Part shown: positions 33,348 through 46,057 of the stretch, piece by piece | Position numbering within the stretch: position 1 is the first letter of the stretch | How the letters are laid out: the number at the start of each line of letters is the position of its first letter | Origin: Conoideocrella luteorostrata | Taxonomy: Eukaryota > Ascomycota > Sordariomycetes > Hypocreales > Clavicipitaceae | Assembly: GCA_032433595.1 (NCBI GenBank) | Contig: JASWJB010000040.1 | Location: forward strand, 62,001 to 126,000 | Direction of reading: 5' to 3' | Length of the DNA: 64,000 nucleotides | The notes under the pieces: generated by a model | What the model was told of the DNA's origin: nothing | What the model saw: only the letters and a program-made list of their open reading frames with translations | The model's database searches: none | Position numbers and translations under genes: made by a program

Positions 33348-36300
33348 TTAGCTGTCCGCAAAATGGTTAGGCTTCAGCATCCTATTTCCTAGGATAATAC
33401 CAACATGTGTCCTGTCTATATCCGTGCAGTTCCGTCGAATCTTTCTCATCCAAACCGCCAAACTATCACGAAAACTAGCACCGGAATTGGCTTTCTGTGC
33501 CTCACCTTGGATAGCGATATCGGCCCCCAACACGCATTCTTCATCGTCGTTTATGGCCCCCCATGGAATGCCGAGAAAGTCGCAGGCTTCTGTGTATTCG
33601 CACCACGTCTTGAAATACAGCTGCCCGGAGAATAAATTCAGCCTAGTAATCAACGGCAGTGGTACCTGAAGCCCTGTTCTCTGTGGCATGGTGAACAGGT
33701 CCAATGAGTCGAGCGGTTGAAACCCTAAGTTGGACCGGGGTGCGTAAATGTGCAACGAAACGTGTTTCGAGCTAGTAATTTTCGCCATAAGCTCTTGGGC
33801 TTCGTAAGGACTGATGATCATCATAAAATCGACCTCGTTGTGGTTTGAAACGCGTTGTTGCCGGGTCAAAATCCACTGAACGGGCCGCTGAAAAGAGTCC
33901 ATCAAGCTAGACTTGCCCCGTAGTGCTACAGTGTTGGCAAAATCGGCTGTCACAAATAGACTCTTGCAGTCCGGAGCACCGAAGCCCTGGCGTAATGCTG
34001 CGCTTGTATGGGAAAGGGACTCGAAGGCGGGCATATATGCTGGGGAGTCTAGCCACACTTCGCCGGTTTCCAAAAACGCGAGAACGTGATCGTGAAGTTT
34101 ATGCTCTAACGCTTTGGCCGGCGTCGGCTTCTCAACTTCTTTCTCTTCCTCAGCTTCCGTTGAAAGCTCTCGCTCTGCTTCCTGTTGGAGAGCGGCCTGT
34201 TCGTTCCCAGTCTCAAATTCACGGCTCATGCGGTCTATCTCGTCGGGCACTTCCGATGCACATTCGGCATCCTGCACAGCATGGTTTCTGCACGGCTCCG
34301 CACCGTATTTCTCCCTCAAGGTCTGAGCCTCGGCTTCCATGAAGCAATCGGCCATATCTTCGGTTAAAGTCTTTCCACCACTGTCTCGATACGAAGTCCA
34401 AAGTGCCTGCTGCCTTTGATAAAGGTTTACCTTGGATAGTCCACAAAGCCATGCAGCGCCTTGCGTCCAACCAGGTCTCGGAAATAGACCACCCAAGAAC
34501 ATCAGAGACATCTATTTGCGAACCCGTCAACTTGGACGAAAAAGCGCAAATTTTATGAAGAATCTCCTCAGGCACGCAAAAAACGACTGACTGTCCCCTT
34601 CCTAACTCTCTCATCCTCATGCAAGCTGCGAGGGTTGTTAGCGGTCATCAATGAGTTATTTTATTCATGCGAGAATATTTACTCATACCTTGAACAAGCC
34701 TGTCTTTCGTGAGGTTGGCACCCAGCGTGACAGCCGCCCGGTAATCATGGGGCAGCTTCAAGTCCGTTCCTCGTGTATGTGCCTCGTCCAGAAAGATGAG
34801 GCAGACGTCTAAACGCGCAGCAAAGCGTGATGCTTGCAGATAATCAACTCTACCATTTCTATCGATTGCGCATAGGTTGTCGTTTTCATCAAAAAACACG
34901 ACGCCCTCGGTTCTGCCGTCATTAGGTAGCAGTTTCAACCATTTTTCGGCGACTTCCCTGTTACTAAACTCAAGTATCTGTGCTCCAACATCAAGGATCA
35001 CTCGAATTTTCCTTTCCATGTTCACCACCATAGAAAGGAGTCTGTCGGCATCGCGTTCGCCCTCTTTTCTATGCGTCGGCATCGGCGTCACCTGATTTTC
35101 AGGCTGAAGAAGATGCTCCAAAACCAAGGCATTTGTATGCCTTTGTTCGTCGAGATCGAGCTGCTCCATAGAGAGAGGAAGCACAATGCGAGAGTCGTTT
35201 GTTCCACTGAAGCCCGTTGTGACATGTTGCTTCACCTCGGCTATATCCCAGCCTGAAGCTGAGAGCTTGTGAGGAAACTCCTTCATCTCCTTCGGAAAAA
35301 TGAGATGGGCTTAGTAGTAGTCAACGACAGTTTTCGCTCGTTGCAAGCACGGAAAAATGTCGTTGCTACATTGGACATGGTCATCCAGATTCACGCCATC
35401 CAACTGGAGGGAAGTATCCGGCAGCCCGTTGGCGTCTTGTACCCACTCCTGATATGCTGCGCTGGCCTGATCTGATCGTTGAAGATGAGCGAAAGCTAAA
35501 GACAACTCATCATTGTCTAATCCTCGATAGTAATAGCTTAGAAGCGTTAGCAGAATGACGACATCGGGATGGCTGAATTCGGATCTCGGGCTCGGGTTAT
35601 CCTTGGCACGGTACGGCACTGCTAGCTTTGTTGCTGGAACCCTTTCAAGGGCAAGACCATAGTCAACCTTCCAACGTTTTGTCGAAAATACGAATGCCAA
35701 TACGCCGCCGGCAAGCAGACCTCGTAGCAGAAGGAGCGTATTTCTTTCGGCCTCGGTCCATCCTTCATGTTGTTCTACCTCGTCGACTTCGCGCTGATTC
35801 AGCTCCTGTTTTGTGATGTAAGTGTGAACGGCACTTTTGAAGGTCTTGGACTTCCTCGCTACGGGAAAGCCAATGAGCCCCATCTCAAGAATTTGATCGG
35901 CGATCTGGATGACCATCGCTTCCATGGCGTCACTTCGAAGAATTCTCGTTCGCGGGAAGCTGCCTTTCACAGCTTGACATGTCTCTATGGAGTGAGGATG
36001 CTGTTTCAGTATAAGAGAAATGCAATCTCTGAAGATACCGAGGACCTGCTGAAGGCAAGACCACCTGACGGGGCTGTGGTCTACGGGCCGTTGCGTTCCC
36101 ATGGTATAGACAAGTTCAAATTTGGGGCTGAAATTCTCGTCACTCTCGTCTACGATGTCTCGAGACGATTTCTGCAGGAGCTCCTGGGACCGAAGGAGAA
36201 GCTGACTTGTTTGTTTGTCACCGGAACATGCCCGTTCGATGCCCACGAGTTTGAACGACAAAATATCCTCTGGTTTGACGAGAAGGATTCCGCCTTGCCT

Positions 36301-39300
36301 CATACAGTCTTCGAAAATTTCGTGGACAGCCTTGGCTTCGGCAGGACCCGGCTTCACAGCGCGAGAAAAAGGGGCATGATATATCGGCCTGTCGACCAAA
36401 CCTCCTAGCTTGTTCACAAGTATGTCGAACATTTGCTTGGCCTGCGGCTTGGCCACGATCACGCGGACTAAGCTTTCGTCCGCTAGGCTGGCGGCGACCA
36501 TGGGGACGATGACGGAGGACTTCCCCTCCCCCATGTTGAGCTGCATGACAGCATTTTGGCCTGTTGACGGCTGTCGCATTTCGGCGGCAATTTTGGCTTG
36601 CACCTCTCGAACCATAAAACCACTCTCAAGCTCAATGAGCAAAGACTCAGGATCTTGCATAGGATGCCAGTTAGTATGTCCAATGTTTTCTAACTCTTGA
36701 GTGAGCTTTGATAGGTTAGCAGTCAGGCTAAGGAGTCGTTCGGCTTGTTGCAGATGTGTCAATGCTACCCCGTATTGGACGATGCAACGTTTCCAGTCAG
36801 GCGACAGTGTAACCCATCGTTTTGCACACAGCTGCTGGAGGAAGAATGCGGGACGAATCCTTGGCCATTGATAAAGATTCGGCACTGCAATGTGGTCAGG
36901 GAGGAATGACTCTGTATTCTCCAGCAAGGTGCAGTACGCCGCCTCTACGATGGTGCGATAAATTTCGTTCACACGTCTCGTGCAGTCTCCATGGTGTTGA
37001 TTTAGAACCAGTACAACATCTTCTTGGAGAAGACGCTGCTGGATGAAGCCATGGCGATAATTTTCGAGCGCTTCAAGGCTCTGCGTTAGTTGCTCGACAT
37101 ATTTCCTTTCGAAAGTAGAGGAGGATCTGCGATCCAGTTGCGCAACGAGACCCGACAACCGAAGGCCTGGTCTCACCGCCGATCGGCATTGTGTCAAGAG
37201 CCGTCCGGCTACAGAGCACGTCACCTCTAATATACGAGGAGCGCGATGCGAGAAAACATCCTTTGAGCAAATAAATGTTCTGCGTTGTCTAACTCGCGTA
37301 CCAGGCTTCATAGATAAAGACAATGCGGCGATGCTCAAGTGCGTTTCTTGTCGAGGCGTTGCGTTGCTTATACGCTCGAGATATTGTTGGAAGCAGCGGT
37401 TAGCAAACCAGCTTTTGAATTTGCTATTCACCAAGTCCATTGCGTGGGACATGTCGATATAGACATGCCACCGACGAGACGGGTTATCGTCAGCTTGAAC
37501 CTTCAGGACTTCGCACGGCCACTGTACCCTCATGGCTTCGGCCAGGCTTTCAATGGCAGCCGATCGATGTTGCTTGAACTGACCGGTTTGTCGCCGCTGG
37601 TAGATTCCTTTCGCTTCTCCTTGTAATCGTGGAAGCGAATTTTCAGGGCATTCCCGCAGAGGTTTGCTGGCTGATAGTAGAGCCTGCGAAATTTCATGAG
37701 CCTTCGGTATTACACCATTTTTAAGATGAAAGGAGCTCGCCGACGGCAAGTGAAGGCGTCTCAGCTCAGGGCAGATCGCAAAGCCGGCTACTATATAAAG
37801 TATGGCTTTGTCAACTTCCTGCCCAAAAGCCATTGCAGACAACCAGAGTGCGAAGTGAAATTTTCCGACCAGGCTGAGTCCATCGCTCAACAGTCGATGC
37901 AGCACCACCCAGTTCTCGAACACGAACGATTCGTCCGTTAACCATTGTGCGTCGTAACTTAGTCGTCCGTCTGGTATTTGGTGATTCCGGCCCTGGACAA
38001 TGTCTGAACCGGAGAGGAGATGCCACAAGTGCGACTTCAGATCTTGGGGAAGCGTGAAATGGGGCCCCATGGACTCTCGATAGACAGTGCTGGCAATGCC
38101 GAGAACGTCTCGCACTCGCCTGCTCTCTTGCCAACGGTCCCTGCTCGCGTAAGTTCCATCATGCTGAGAGGAATGGAGTTCGGCGCCATAACAGGAGAGC
38201 CGGAAAGTAGCCGACCTAATGTCGTCTCGACGCAACAGTGTCGAGTCGACGTGCGTGAGGAGTGGAGGCTTAATCCACGATTCTGGGTAGAAGAATCTGG
38301 ATCTAACTGTGCGGTTGAATATGGCCTGAACAAGGGTGAAAAACCCGTTGTGCTGTGCGAGGAAGCCGAGCTGAGGTAACCAGTGGACAGTCTGCATCAC
38401 TCTCTTGTGCTCCGGGTAGTATTTTCGCCCGGGTGTCAATCTTGCTAGTTTCAACAGAAGATCGAAGCTCTCTCTTGACCATCGATCAAACGACCTCACA
38501 GCTGCGGAATCGAGGATCGAAAGCGCCTGCTCTGTTCCAGTTTTTCCGGTTAAAGGATCCGGCAGGCAAAATGAGGTCAGGGCATGAAGATAGGCCATGA
38601 ATATCTTGTCCTGCGCGCTTCCATTGTCTATGAGGCGTCCCAGTCGGTCATCAACACGATACACGTGCGTTCTGGTAACTGTTTCGCTATCAATTGATAC
38701 CTGGGTGTGACCGTCTGACCTATGGAAATGCACTTGACCTCCTGGAACCAACAATAATCTCTCGACTGAGATGTTTTTCCTCAGAAGAATTTTGTTTCGG
38801 AGGCCGATCAAGGTCCCCAGATTTTGATTTTCGTCTACTTCCAAGCCCTGGAACTCTTTTGACATGATGTTTGACTTCGCTTTCCCTAGTTTAAAGCTAA
38901 GTTGCAGTCTGGGAAGCGCAATCTCTATGTCGCCCAAAGTTGGGTTAAGGGCGGCTTGTATCCAAGCAGCTGCCTCGACGGAGCTAAAGACATTAGCAAG
39001 GGCTTTTCCTGTTCTACTAGTTGTTGCTATGATACTTTGGCCATCTGACTCAAGCCGCCACTTTCCCCCAGCCGTTGAGGCGTGAAGTTGCCAGCTGCTC
39101 CTGGATTGCGTCCACGGTTCATCCTGTGGCCGGAAATCGACCTGGTTGTTTGCAACGTCGTACCACTGAATGTGGTCTCTCGCAAGCGGTGCCGGCAATT
39201 GGATCTGGAAAACATCAGGCGAAATAAGCTCGAATATGTCGCTGCCTTTCATCGCCCTAATAAGCAGGCCCGGTTGTTGGTCTGATGGGTTATCGAGACC

Positions 39301-42300
39301 GAAATGGAGTATGTACCCTGCGTACTTCTTCTTGGAAGAGAACTGCATTCCCGGGAGATGGCTTGGCATTACCTCAATGACGGATTGGCCAAACAACTGG
39401 CGATACATCGGATGTCGCTCGTACTTGGTCGGTAGTCGATCTAGAGGCACTCCGTTGACGAGGAGCTCGCCGGTTTGAAGGTTGAACTGCACTTGGGCAG
39501 ATCGATCGCTGTCTCTTGGGGCCGTGTCTTTGACCAGCCAGTTACCGTGATCCACCGAGTATTTCTGCCAATGACCATGGCCCTCGTATGCCTGCCATGA
39601 CATCGCGATGGCGTTGTCAAGAGCCGTATTTGACAGGTTTAGGATCTGCATCGTGAGGACAGGGCACGCTGTCTGGCAAAGTCTCTTCCACCGACGACAC
39701 CGCAACGACGTGGAGTGCTCGCTCTCGCCCTTTTGGATTAAGAGTTCGCTTTCTTGGATAATGATACAACATTGTAGAAAGACTGAGGCAGTCTCCGCGG
39801 ATTTCAAGAGCTCTACAAGAACCTCATAATCCACATCAAAAGTCCCTACGCAAACGAGGGCAACATCAGCGACCTTGGCTCGAAAGCCGTCTCTCGTCAC
39901 TTTGTCCATTGACTCCTGCACTCTGTCTTTCAGTTGCAGTGTCCACTCAAGAGTGACGGCTCGGGCAAACTCCAGAAAGTCCAGACATTTTTGTCTGACA
40001 CGGCTGTGCGAGGAGATGGATAGCAGATGTGTGACCAACGAAGTGAACACACCAAAAGCCGAAGCAGCTTGCCAGTTCTGCTTCAAACGATGTGACACTT
40101 GGTTTACACTATCAATAAGACTCTCTGCGAAGCGGGAGTCGTCTAGAATGCAATGATTGCACCTCAATACCGTTCCTTCTTGCCGCGGCCCAACCTGTCC
40201 TATACATTGCAGGAGGAAAAGTTCGGTCTCGATTTTTTTAAAGTCGACGGCTGGTGCATTCAGTTGCACTAGAATGTTCTGCCACTGGGTGCGATTTCCG
40301 AAGGGAAGCGCGCAGAGTGCTTTGTACTCCTCGAGCGACATGTTGTCTGGACAGTTGCACAAACTTGCCGGGATAGTATTTGGTGAAGGCCCAGAGGGAC
40401 TATCAGCAGGCCGGAAGAGGAACTGCTGCAAAGGGCTGCTGCCTGGTACCTGGTAAGTGCACAGGTTGGGTATTTGGAGTGTTTGGTCAAAGTCGCAAGT
40501 GAAAGAGCCGGTAATGTTATCGAAGTATTGGTACTGCAAGCCACTGTTCAAACAAACGTCTGACTCGCAAGACGTAGAGATTCGCAGTATTTTTCGATGC
40601 GTGACCATGTGAGGTTTAGTCTCCGAAAGTAATTCCACACGTTGCGCGGCGCTGAATGAAGTCATGTATGCAGAAAGCCCCGCGTATTGTCGAAGTGTAT
40701 GCTTGTAGTTTGGTAATTTATTTGAAGCATACTTCATCATCAGAACGTTCAGTAGGACGAAAGCCGTGGTGTCCCGCCAATGGCCAAACGAGTCGGGAAT
40801 TAGCAGTTCAAAAACAGTGGATTTGGCCTGCAGTGCGTTGGAGGGTAGTGGCCACTCATCAATTAAAATTGTCAGTTCTTCAGCCTCCGTTTTCAAGCGA
40901 CACTTCTGGCAGCTGCTTTTATGAACTGTTTCGGTTCTGTCCCAATACTCGTCATATACAGTCGTCTCCTCGCAGTCTAATTCCTCCTGCTGATCCATAA
41001 GATTCTTAAAGTGCACCTTCTGGCGACGGAATTCTTCGCACTTTTGGTGTCTTTGTAGGTGAGCTCGTGTTTCAATGTTCTCCAGAAGCTCTTGGTGTGG
41101 GGGTGACTGCTGGAAATACTTAACCGCAAAGCTGAGAGGAGACCCGAATTCCCCAAACACAAATCGAGACGCGATAGCAGAGTGCCGGCGGCGGTGCATG
41201 ATATACCTTTCCACCAAATTCAGTCTCTGGAGTTGGCTTTTGGAGGGCAGGATCAGGTTCTGCAAGAGCTCAATGGAGAGACCCGGGTCGTATTCTCTAA
41301 GCATCGGACAGATTTCTAAAGTAGAGATATCGCAAGCCACCCAAAGCTCCAGGATTGTCAGAATCATGACAGATACCAGTTCAGGATTTCTACCGTACAC
41401 GTTGAGAGCCTTCGAGTGATAGTCCTCGATAAGAAATCTCAGCCTCCCGCTCGTGTCGCTTTGCTGCTTATGGGTGCCAATCCATAGTCTCAACGATCGA
41501 CCCACCCAGATTTCGAGAGCCATGAGATTTCCGGCTTCCTGTTCCTCAGTGGACGTGGTAGGGAGTGTTGGAAGTTGGTCGTCCCGGAAATGAGCCAGGG
41601 GATGTGACGGTGCGAACATGTTTTGACCTCCAAGTTCTTGTCTGGTGGACAATCCAACAATGAATTCGTCGAGCAGAGGGATCTCTATTTCAGAATCAGC
41701 GACAAAGTCCAGTGTCTCTAATGCGGACAGAGGAAGATGTCCCGAGTTCTGTTTCTGAATTTTTAACCAACGTTTCTCCAGTACGCGGTTAGTGCTGCTC
41801 ATGGAGCTGTGAACGAACTGGCGTAACTCTTCTGACGTGTCACATAGCTTCAGCAATCGCCTGTTCAGCTTGGCGCTCACGACCGAGAGGTAGTCGCTTT
41901 CAATGGGGTAGATGTGGCATTCTCGAGCAATGTTAGCCATGAGAAAAACCATGAACTCTTTGTATAAGTCTCTCGAGTCCGTGTGGTCGAGAGACAAACG
42001 ACTGAAGATAATCTGTAGCGTCACACGTACAAAGAGCCAGAGAGGCGATCTGCACCACGGTAGTGTTGTGTCCTGGTACAAGACTTCTTCGCGAGTGTGC
42101 TTCTCAATGGTTGTAGTATTGGCGGTCGTGCCACCGTGGGCAACCAAAACTGTCATCAGGAACTCTGTGACCATCATGGGGTGCGTGGTGTCTCGGCTTT
42201 CTACGTGCATCTGCCGGGCCTTTTTCACTCTCGGCTGTGTGCCTGGTACCGCCTGCGAACTCATGTTAGACACTGCAGACGCAATCGCCGCCTGGAAGTC

Positions 42301-42825
42301 TGGGAGCTCGAACAAAGACAGCTCGATGGCGATGGCAGACGCAGGAAAAGATCGATGGAGCCTTCCTGTGGTGGTCATGACATCTTCGCTGCGGGGAGAC
42401 ACTTCGAAGACCTCGAAGATGACGTGTTGTTTTTGCTTGGAGACCATGAGGCCTGCATTCTGTGCGCCGATGTGGACGAGAACCGGGCTGGCTGGCCATT
42501 TGTCAGTGTGCGTGTCGCCGCAGCAAGTTTGCTGTTCACCTCTGGTGGTACTGAGCCTGAAGAAAGCAGACTTTAAGCATTTCTCGCTGACGACGAGTGC
42601 TCGGTCGCGCTCTTCATGGATGTCGTCGGCAAGCTGCATCGCCACCATAGCGGAATCCACGACGGAGCAATGCATGTCTCCAACATAGTTCTTGAAAGAT
42701 GACAAGCAGCCGACAACGGTACGCAGCAGAGCCTTGTCATACCCTGATTCTGCATCGCTCGTCTGAGGAAGCTTGGGGGGTAGAAAAACATGGTTCAGCT
42801 TATATAAAGTCTCTTCATGTGACAT
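33348..42825 (-). CDS. Giant DUF6606/DUF3638/DUF3645 protein, reading frame broken twice
   Basis: Very large fungal protein family of unknown role with ATPase/helicase-like features. The start MSHEETLYKLNHVFLPPKLP is typical of the N-terminal DUF6606 domain. The first exon runs 42825-34689 with 2,504 open codons before a stop. The Walker-A-like NMGEGKSSVIVPM (Lys2102) and the DEAD-like VDESDENF (2225-2232) mark the DUF3638 core. MKEFPHKLSASGWDIAEVKQ and ANLTKDRLVQ belong to the DUF3645 part. A 63-nt intron (34688-34626) leads to ACMRMRELGRGQSVVFC. Two lesions are visible: an in-frame TAA at 35313-35311 between TVVDYY and AHLIFPKEM, and a +1 shift near 34430-34421 between ALWTIQGK and YQRQQALW. 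Ignoring them the protein would have about 3,138 residues. It may be a young pseudogene, carry sequencing errors, or yield a 2,504-residue truncated product that keeps the ATPase core. Confidence 0.8.
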
Positions 42826-45122
42826 TGTTGTTCTAGATAGATTGGGACTTGGGAGGGAGTTTTTGTCGTGTAAGAGGTCTCTTTTGCAAAGAGACGGGGG
42901 ATGGTATGGACTGCGTCAAAAGTGTTGTGTTGTTGCGATGAAATGAATAAGGATGATGATGAAGAACTAGCTAAAAACTAGCTCCTACGAAATGAAGAAA
43001 AACAAAAAGCTTTGTGGGCCTGTGAGGCTGCCCTAAAGAGCGTGAATCACTTCAACACATCTTTGTGAATCACTCAACATGTGTTATGTGGGGAAGTTGA
43101 ATGTAAATTCAGATTGCTCCCTAACCTTTACGCTCCTTGTGCTCCTGTTATATGCAAAGAGGCTGCATGTCTCCGCCCGAGTGTGGTCCAGTACAAAGGT
43201 TGCCGAGAGTGTATAGATGCAAGTTGCCAGTCTTATCTTCGTCTGATACGTCCTGGGTAAAGGCCGAAGATCAAGTTCAAGCACCAAAATCTATCACCGC
43301 CACCACTGCTATGCTCGCAGAGAGCAGGCTGAACGGCCCTCTGACATCTTGCGTGCAGCATGCTAAAACCTTTCATTTGGACTGCCAGAGGAAATAAGGT
43401 GTCGTTGGCGAGAAAAGTCGGCAATGGGTGCTTAAGGTTACTTCCGGTACACTCGGAAGTACTTGCACATATCTTTGTCCACGATAATCCAACTGACGTG
43501 ATAACGAACGCCGCTGTCCTTTACACCAATAGCAGGCGCCAACAAGACAAAGAAGGCTCATAAGCACTCAAGCTGTTGGGTTTCTGGCGTCGCGGCGACG
43601 TGAGCAGCCTAAGAAACATTCCGTGAAACTATACGCGCTTACCCCTCGTCTGATCCCACAATGAAATAAACGTTTCTAGTAGGGTCAAAGGAAGGGTTTA
43701 TAGATAAAAGCGGCCCGAAAGGTTATTTATTATGACGGAGCTATATTAGGGAGGTGGGTGATCCATTGTGTTGTTGTTAGGATTCGAAGTAGGTTTGAGC
43801 ATACTTTCGGCTAGGGACAGAAACTTCGCTTTCAAGATCCTCCTAGTCAAATATTCTTGTGCTTACGTGCGACACTTGCATCGTCGTTCTAAAGAGAAAG
43901 AAGAGAATTTTGGCGTACAGAGCACCACGACAGCCGTTAAATGGACATAAGGTGTTGCTATAGTTATCGCGTACGCACGGAAACAGACGCAGAGGAAGAC
44001 AGAGACGCATGGAGAAACTTTGTGCACGCAGTGCCCCATAAACTGACATTTGCTGCCAAGTGCAATGCCCTTCGACAACTCGTCACGTGGCCAATTTCGT
44101 CATTGCCACGCCTGGCCTAGATGCCTGCTTCCGGTCGCATACGCTTGACGATGCAGCACGCAAGATTACTCCCCGTCCACACATTTTACACGAGAGACGA
44201 GTGTGCTGCAGGATAACGAGCACCGGGCCTGCAAATGAGTTGTTGGTGGTATGTCAGCGGATCCGGAGTTCAGTTCACTCACTGGCTAGTTACTCCGTAC
44301 TCGACACGATTTGGTTGTTTCTTGGCTCGGAATTACTAGAGGCCCACTGTACCTCGCGTCGCATGTGCTGCTACGGCGCGTCACAGCGCCGTTGCTCTCT
44401 TTGCGCGCGCTGTTTCAAAGCTTCTGCTATGGTTGTAATTATTTCCCATCCTTTGACTATGCCGCTTATGTTATCTCCTTCGCATTCTGAGCATACGATT
44501 TAGAAAGAGGAATGCACCTCGCCCGACTCCATATTTCCCTAGCCGTACGCAAATGTGAACAAACGGCTTCACGACCCGGAGCCCACACCATTCCGCTAGA
44601 CAGGGAGATGTCAAGCGTGAATGTGATCGCGGCGCAACGAAGAGACCTCCATTGACAAGCTTGTTCCAGTAGCGCCAGCCAACACGGGGCTTGGGGTTGC
44701 GTTAGGTTGTTTCCCGTCAGCGAGAGCGCAAGATACAATACCATTCGCCACGCGCCGAGCGAGCTGTCGGTGTAGGCTGTAAATCAGATATCTGCAGACG
44801 TGCTCAAGTTGATTGCACCCCTGGGTAAATTAGGAACAAACACCAATGGCTATCGATGGCAGCCCATATCCGACCGAGTCTCTCCATGCAATTATGGCGT
44901 ATGAAGCAATGCAACACAATGTAGACGAATGGGACTACTTCCACCGCGCCTCATACGACGGTTCCTAGGTTTTTTTGGGGCAAGACGCCATCAACGTCAA
45001 TTATGAAACATCGTGAACCTGTTGCGGAAGATATATCGCTTCACCGGTTGCAATTGCGGCGTCTTAACCATTATTTCCATTCATCGTTGCTAGTTTAACT
45101 ACAACTTATACTTGAATTTGCC
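42826..45122. other. Intergenic, promoter of the giant gene and otherwise no supported gene
   Basis: 2.3 kb. The first few hundred bases upstream of 42825 should hold the giant gene's promoter. Frames such as the plus-strand 147 codons at 44060-44503 have no motif support. A TACTCCGTAC motif is at 44291-44300. Confidence 0.4.
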
Positions 45123-45410
45123 TCAATTCTTCTCTTCGTACACCTTTGATCCGGGAACTCCTGTTGCCGCATCGCTCTCTTTTGTTAATGTGACACCATC
45201 CTTCCCAGCTGTGCCTGACTTGGGTTCGTTCGTGTTGTCATGTGTATAAACACCTCCCTCGGCCGACAGGGGAACCTCGCGGCGACCATCTTTCTTATAG
45301 ACGCCTGGCTCCGCCGAGATGGGCACGCGACCGTCATTTGAACTGCCTTGGTTGGGAACACCGCCCATGGTATGTGAGGTTGACGAGCTGTTTTCTCGGT
45401 GGGACGGCAT
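45123..45410 (-). CDS. Small hydrophilic protein with a duplicated SAE-GVY motif
   Basis: 95 residues from MPSHRENSSS at 45410. An upstream in-frame ATG at 45473 adds an AT-rich, poorly compositional stretch and is less likely. The protein is hydrophilic and Gly/Ser/Lys-rich, with no signal peptide and no cysteine. It has an internal repeat of 15-16 residues: RVPISAEPGVYKKDGR followed directly by EVPLSAEGGVYTHDNT. The tail ends KVYEEKN. It resembles small conserved fungal proteins without assigned domain, possibly stress- or spore-related by composition only. Function is not known. Confidence 0.55.
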   Translation of the reverse strand: MPSHRENSSSTSHTMGGVPNQGSSNDGRVPISAEPGVYKKDGRREVPLSAEGGVYTHDNTNEPKSGTAGKDGVTLTKESDAATGVPGSKVYEEKN

Positions 45411-46057
45411 GGTATGTGTTAATTTGTGCGGAATGGCTATATTTATTTTGAAATAAAATAAAAAAAACTTCAAAAAGGAAGTAAAGTTTCTCTGATTGAG
45501 TCCCAGGAAATGTCCAAGTAGAAAAATGACAATTTACATTTTTTGTGCTGTTAATTCCGGTAGCGAATGGTCAATTATATATTTGTAATTGACGAGGTAG
45601 CGTCACCCTGCCGTCACCACGATGCCATCTCGTCTCGATGAGATCATCGACTACGTCGGGTGTGGCGCATCGAACAAGACACTACGGGAGTAAACGCGGG
45701 GTGCTTAGTGAACTTCCACCGTCATACTCCGTGGATTTACAGTAATTGACGTAAACGGCTTCCTCCCAAGAGCATTCCCCTCCGGAAGTCTGCTCCGCCC
45801 ATGTCACTCTCCAAAATGTACTGTGGATTGACGGCGGGCTGATGGAAGGCCCCCTCGAGGGCAGACGGCATAACATATTTTAGGAGTACAACAGGAAATC
45901 GCCTAGCAGAGCTCAATTTCGGGATCGAATCAACAGCCAACTACGGACCACTCCGTAAGCGCATGGAAGTTAACCATTAATTGCAAACACACCACATGGT
46001 GTGGCCAAGTATATGCCTGCCAGAAAGACTAAGATTTTCACAGCACTATTCCAACCA
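45411..46057. other. Intergenic, no gene seen
   Basis: This holds the presumed promoter of the small hydrophilic gene and the 3' flank of the SNF2 gene. Partial TACGGA/ACTCCGT motifs occur at 45725-45732 and 45942-45957. Confidence 0.45.

Noticed and set aside
41912..42688. 258-codon plus-strand frame within the giant gene
   Set aside because: Antisense to the conserved N-terminal part of the DUF6606 protein; its sequence is low-information Ser/Arg/Cys-rich.
44060..44503. 147-codon plus-strand frame
   Set aside because: Cys/Arg/His-rich without spacing typical of a zinc domain; no support.
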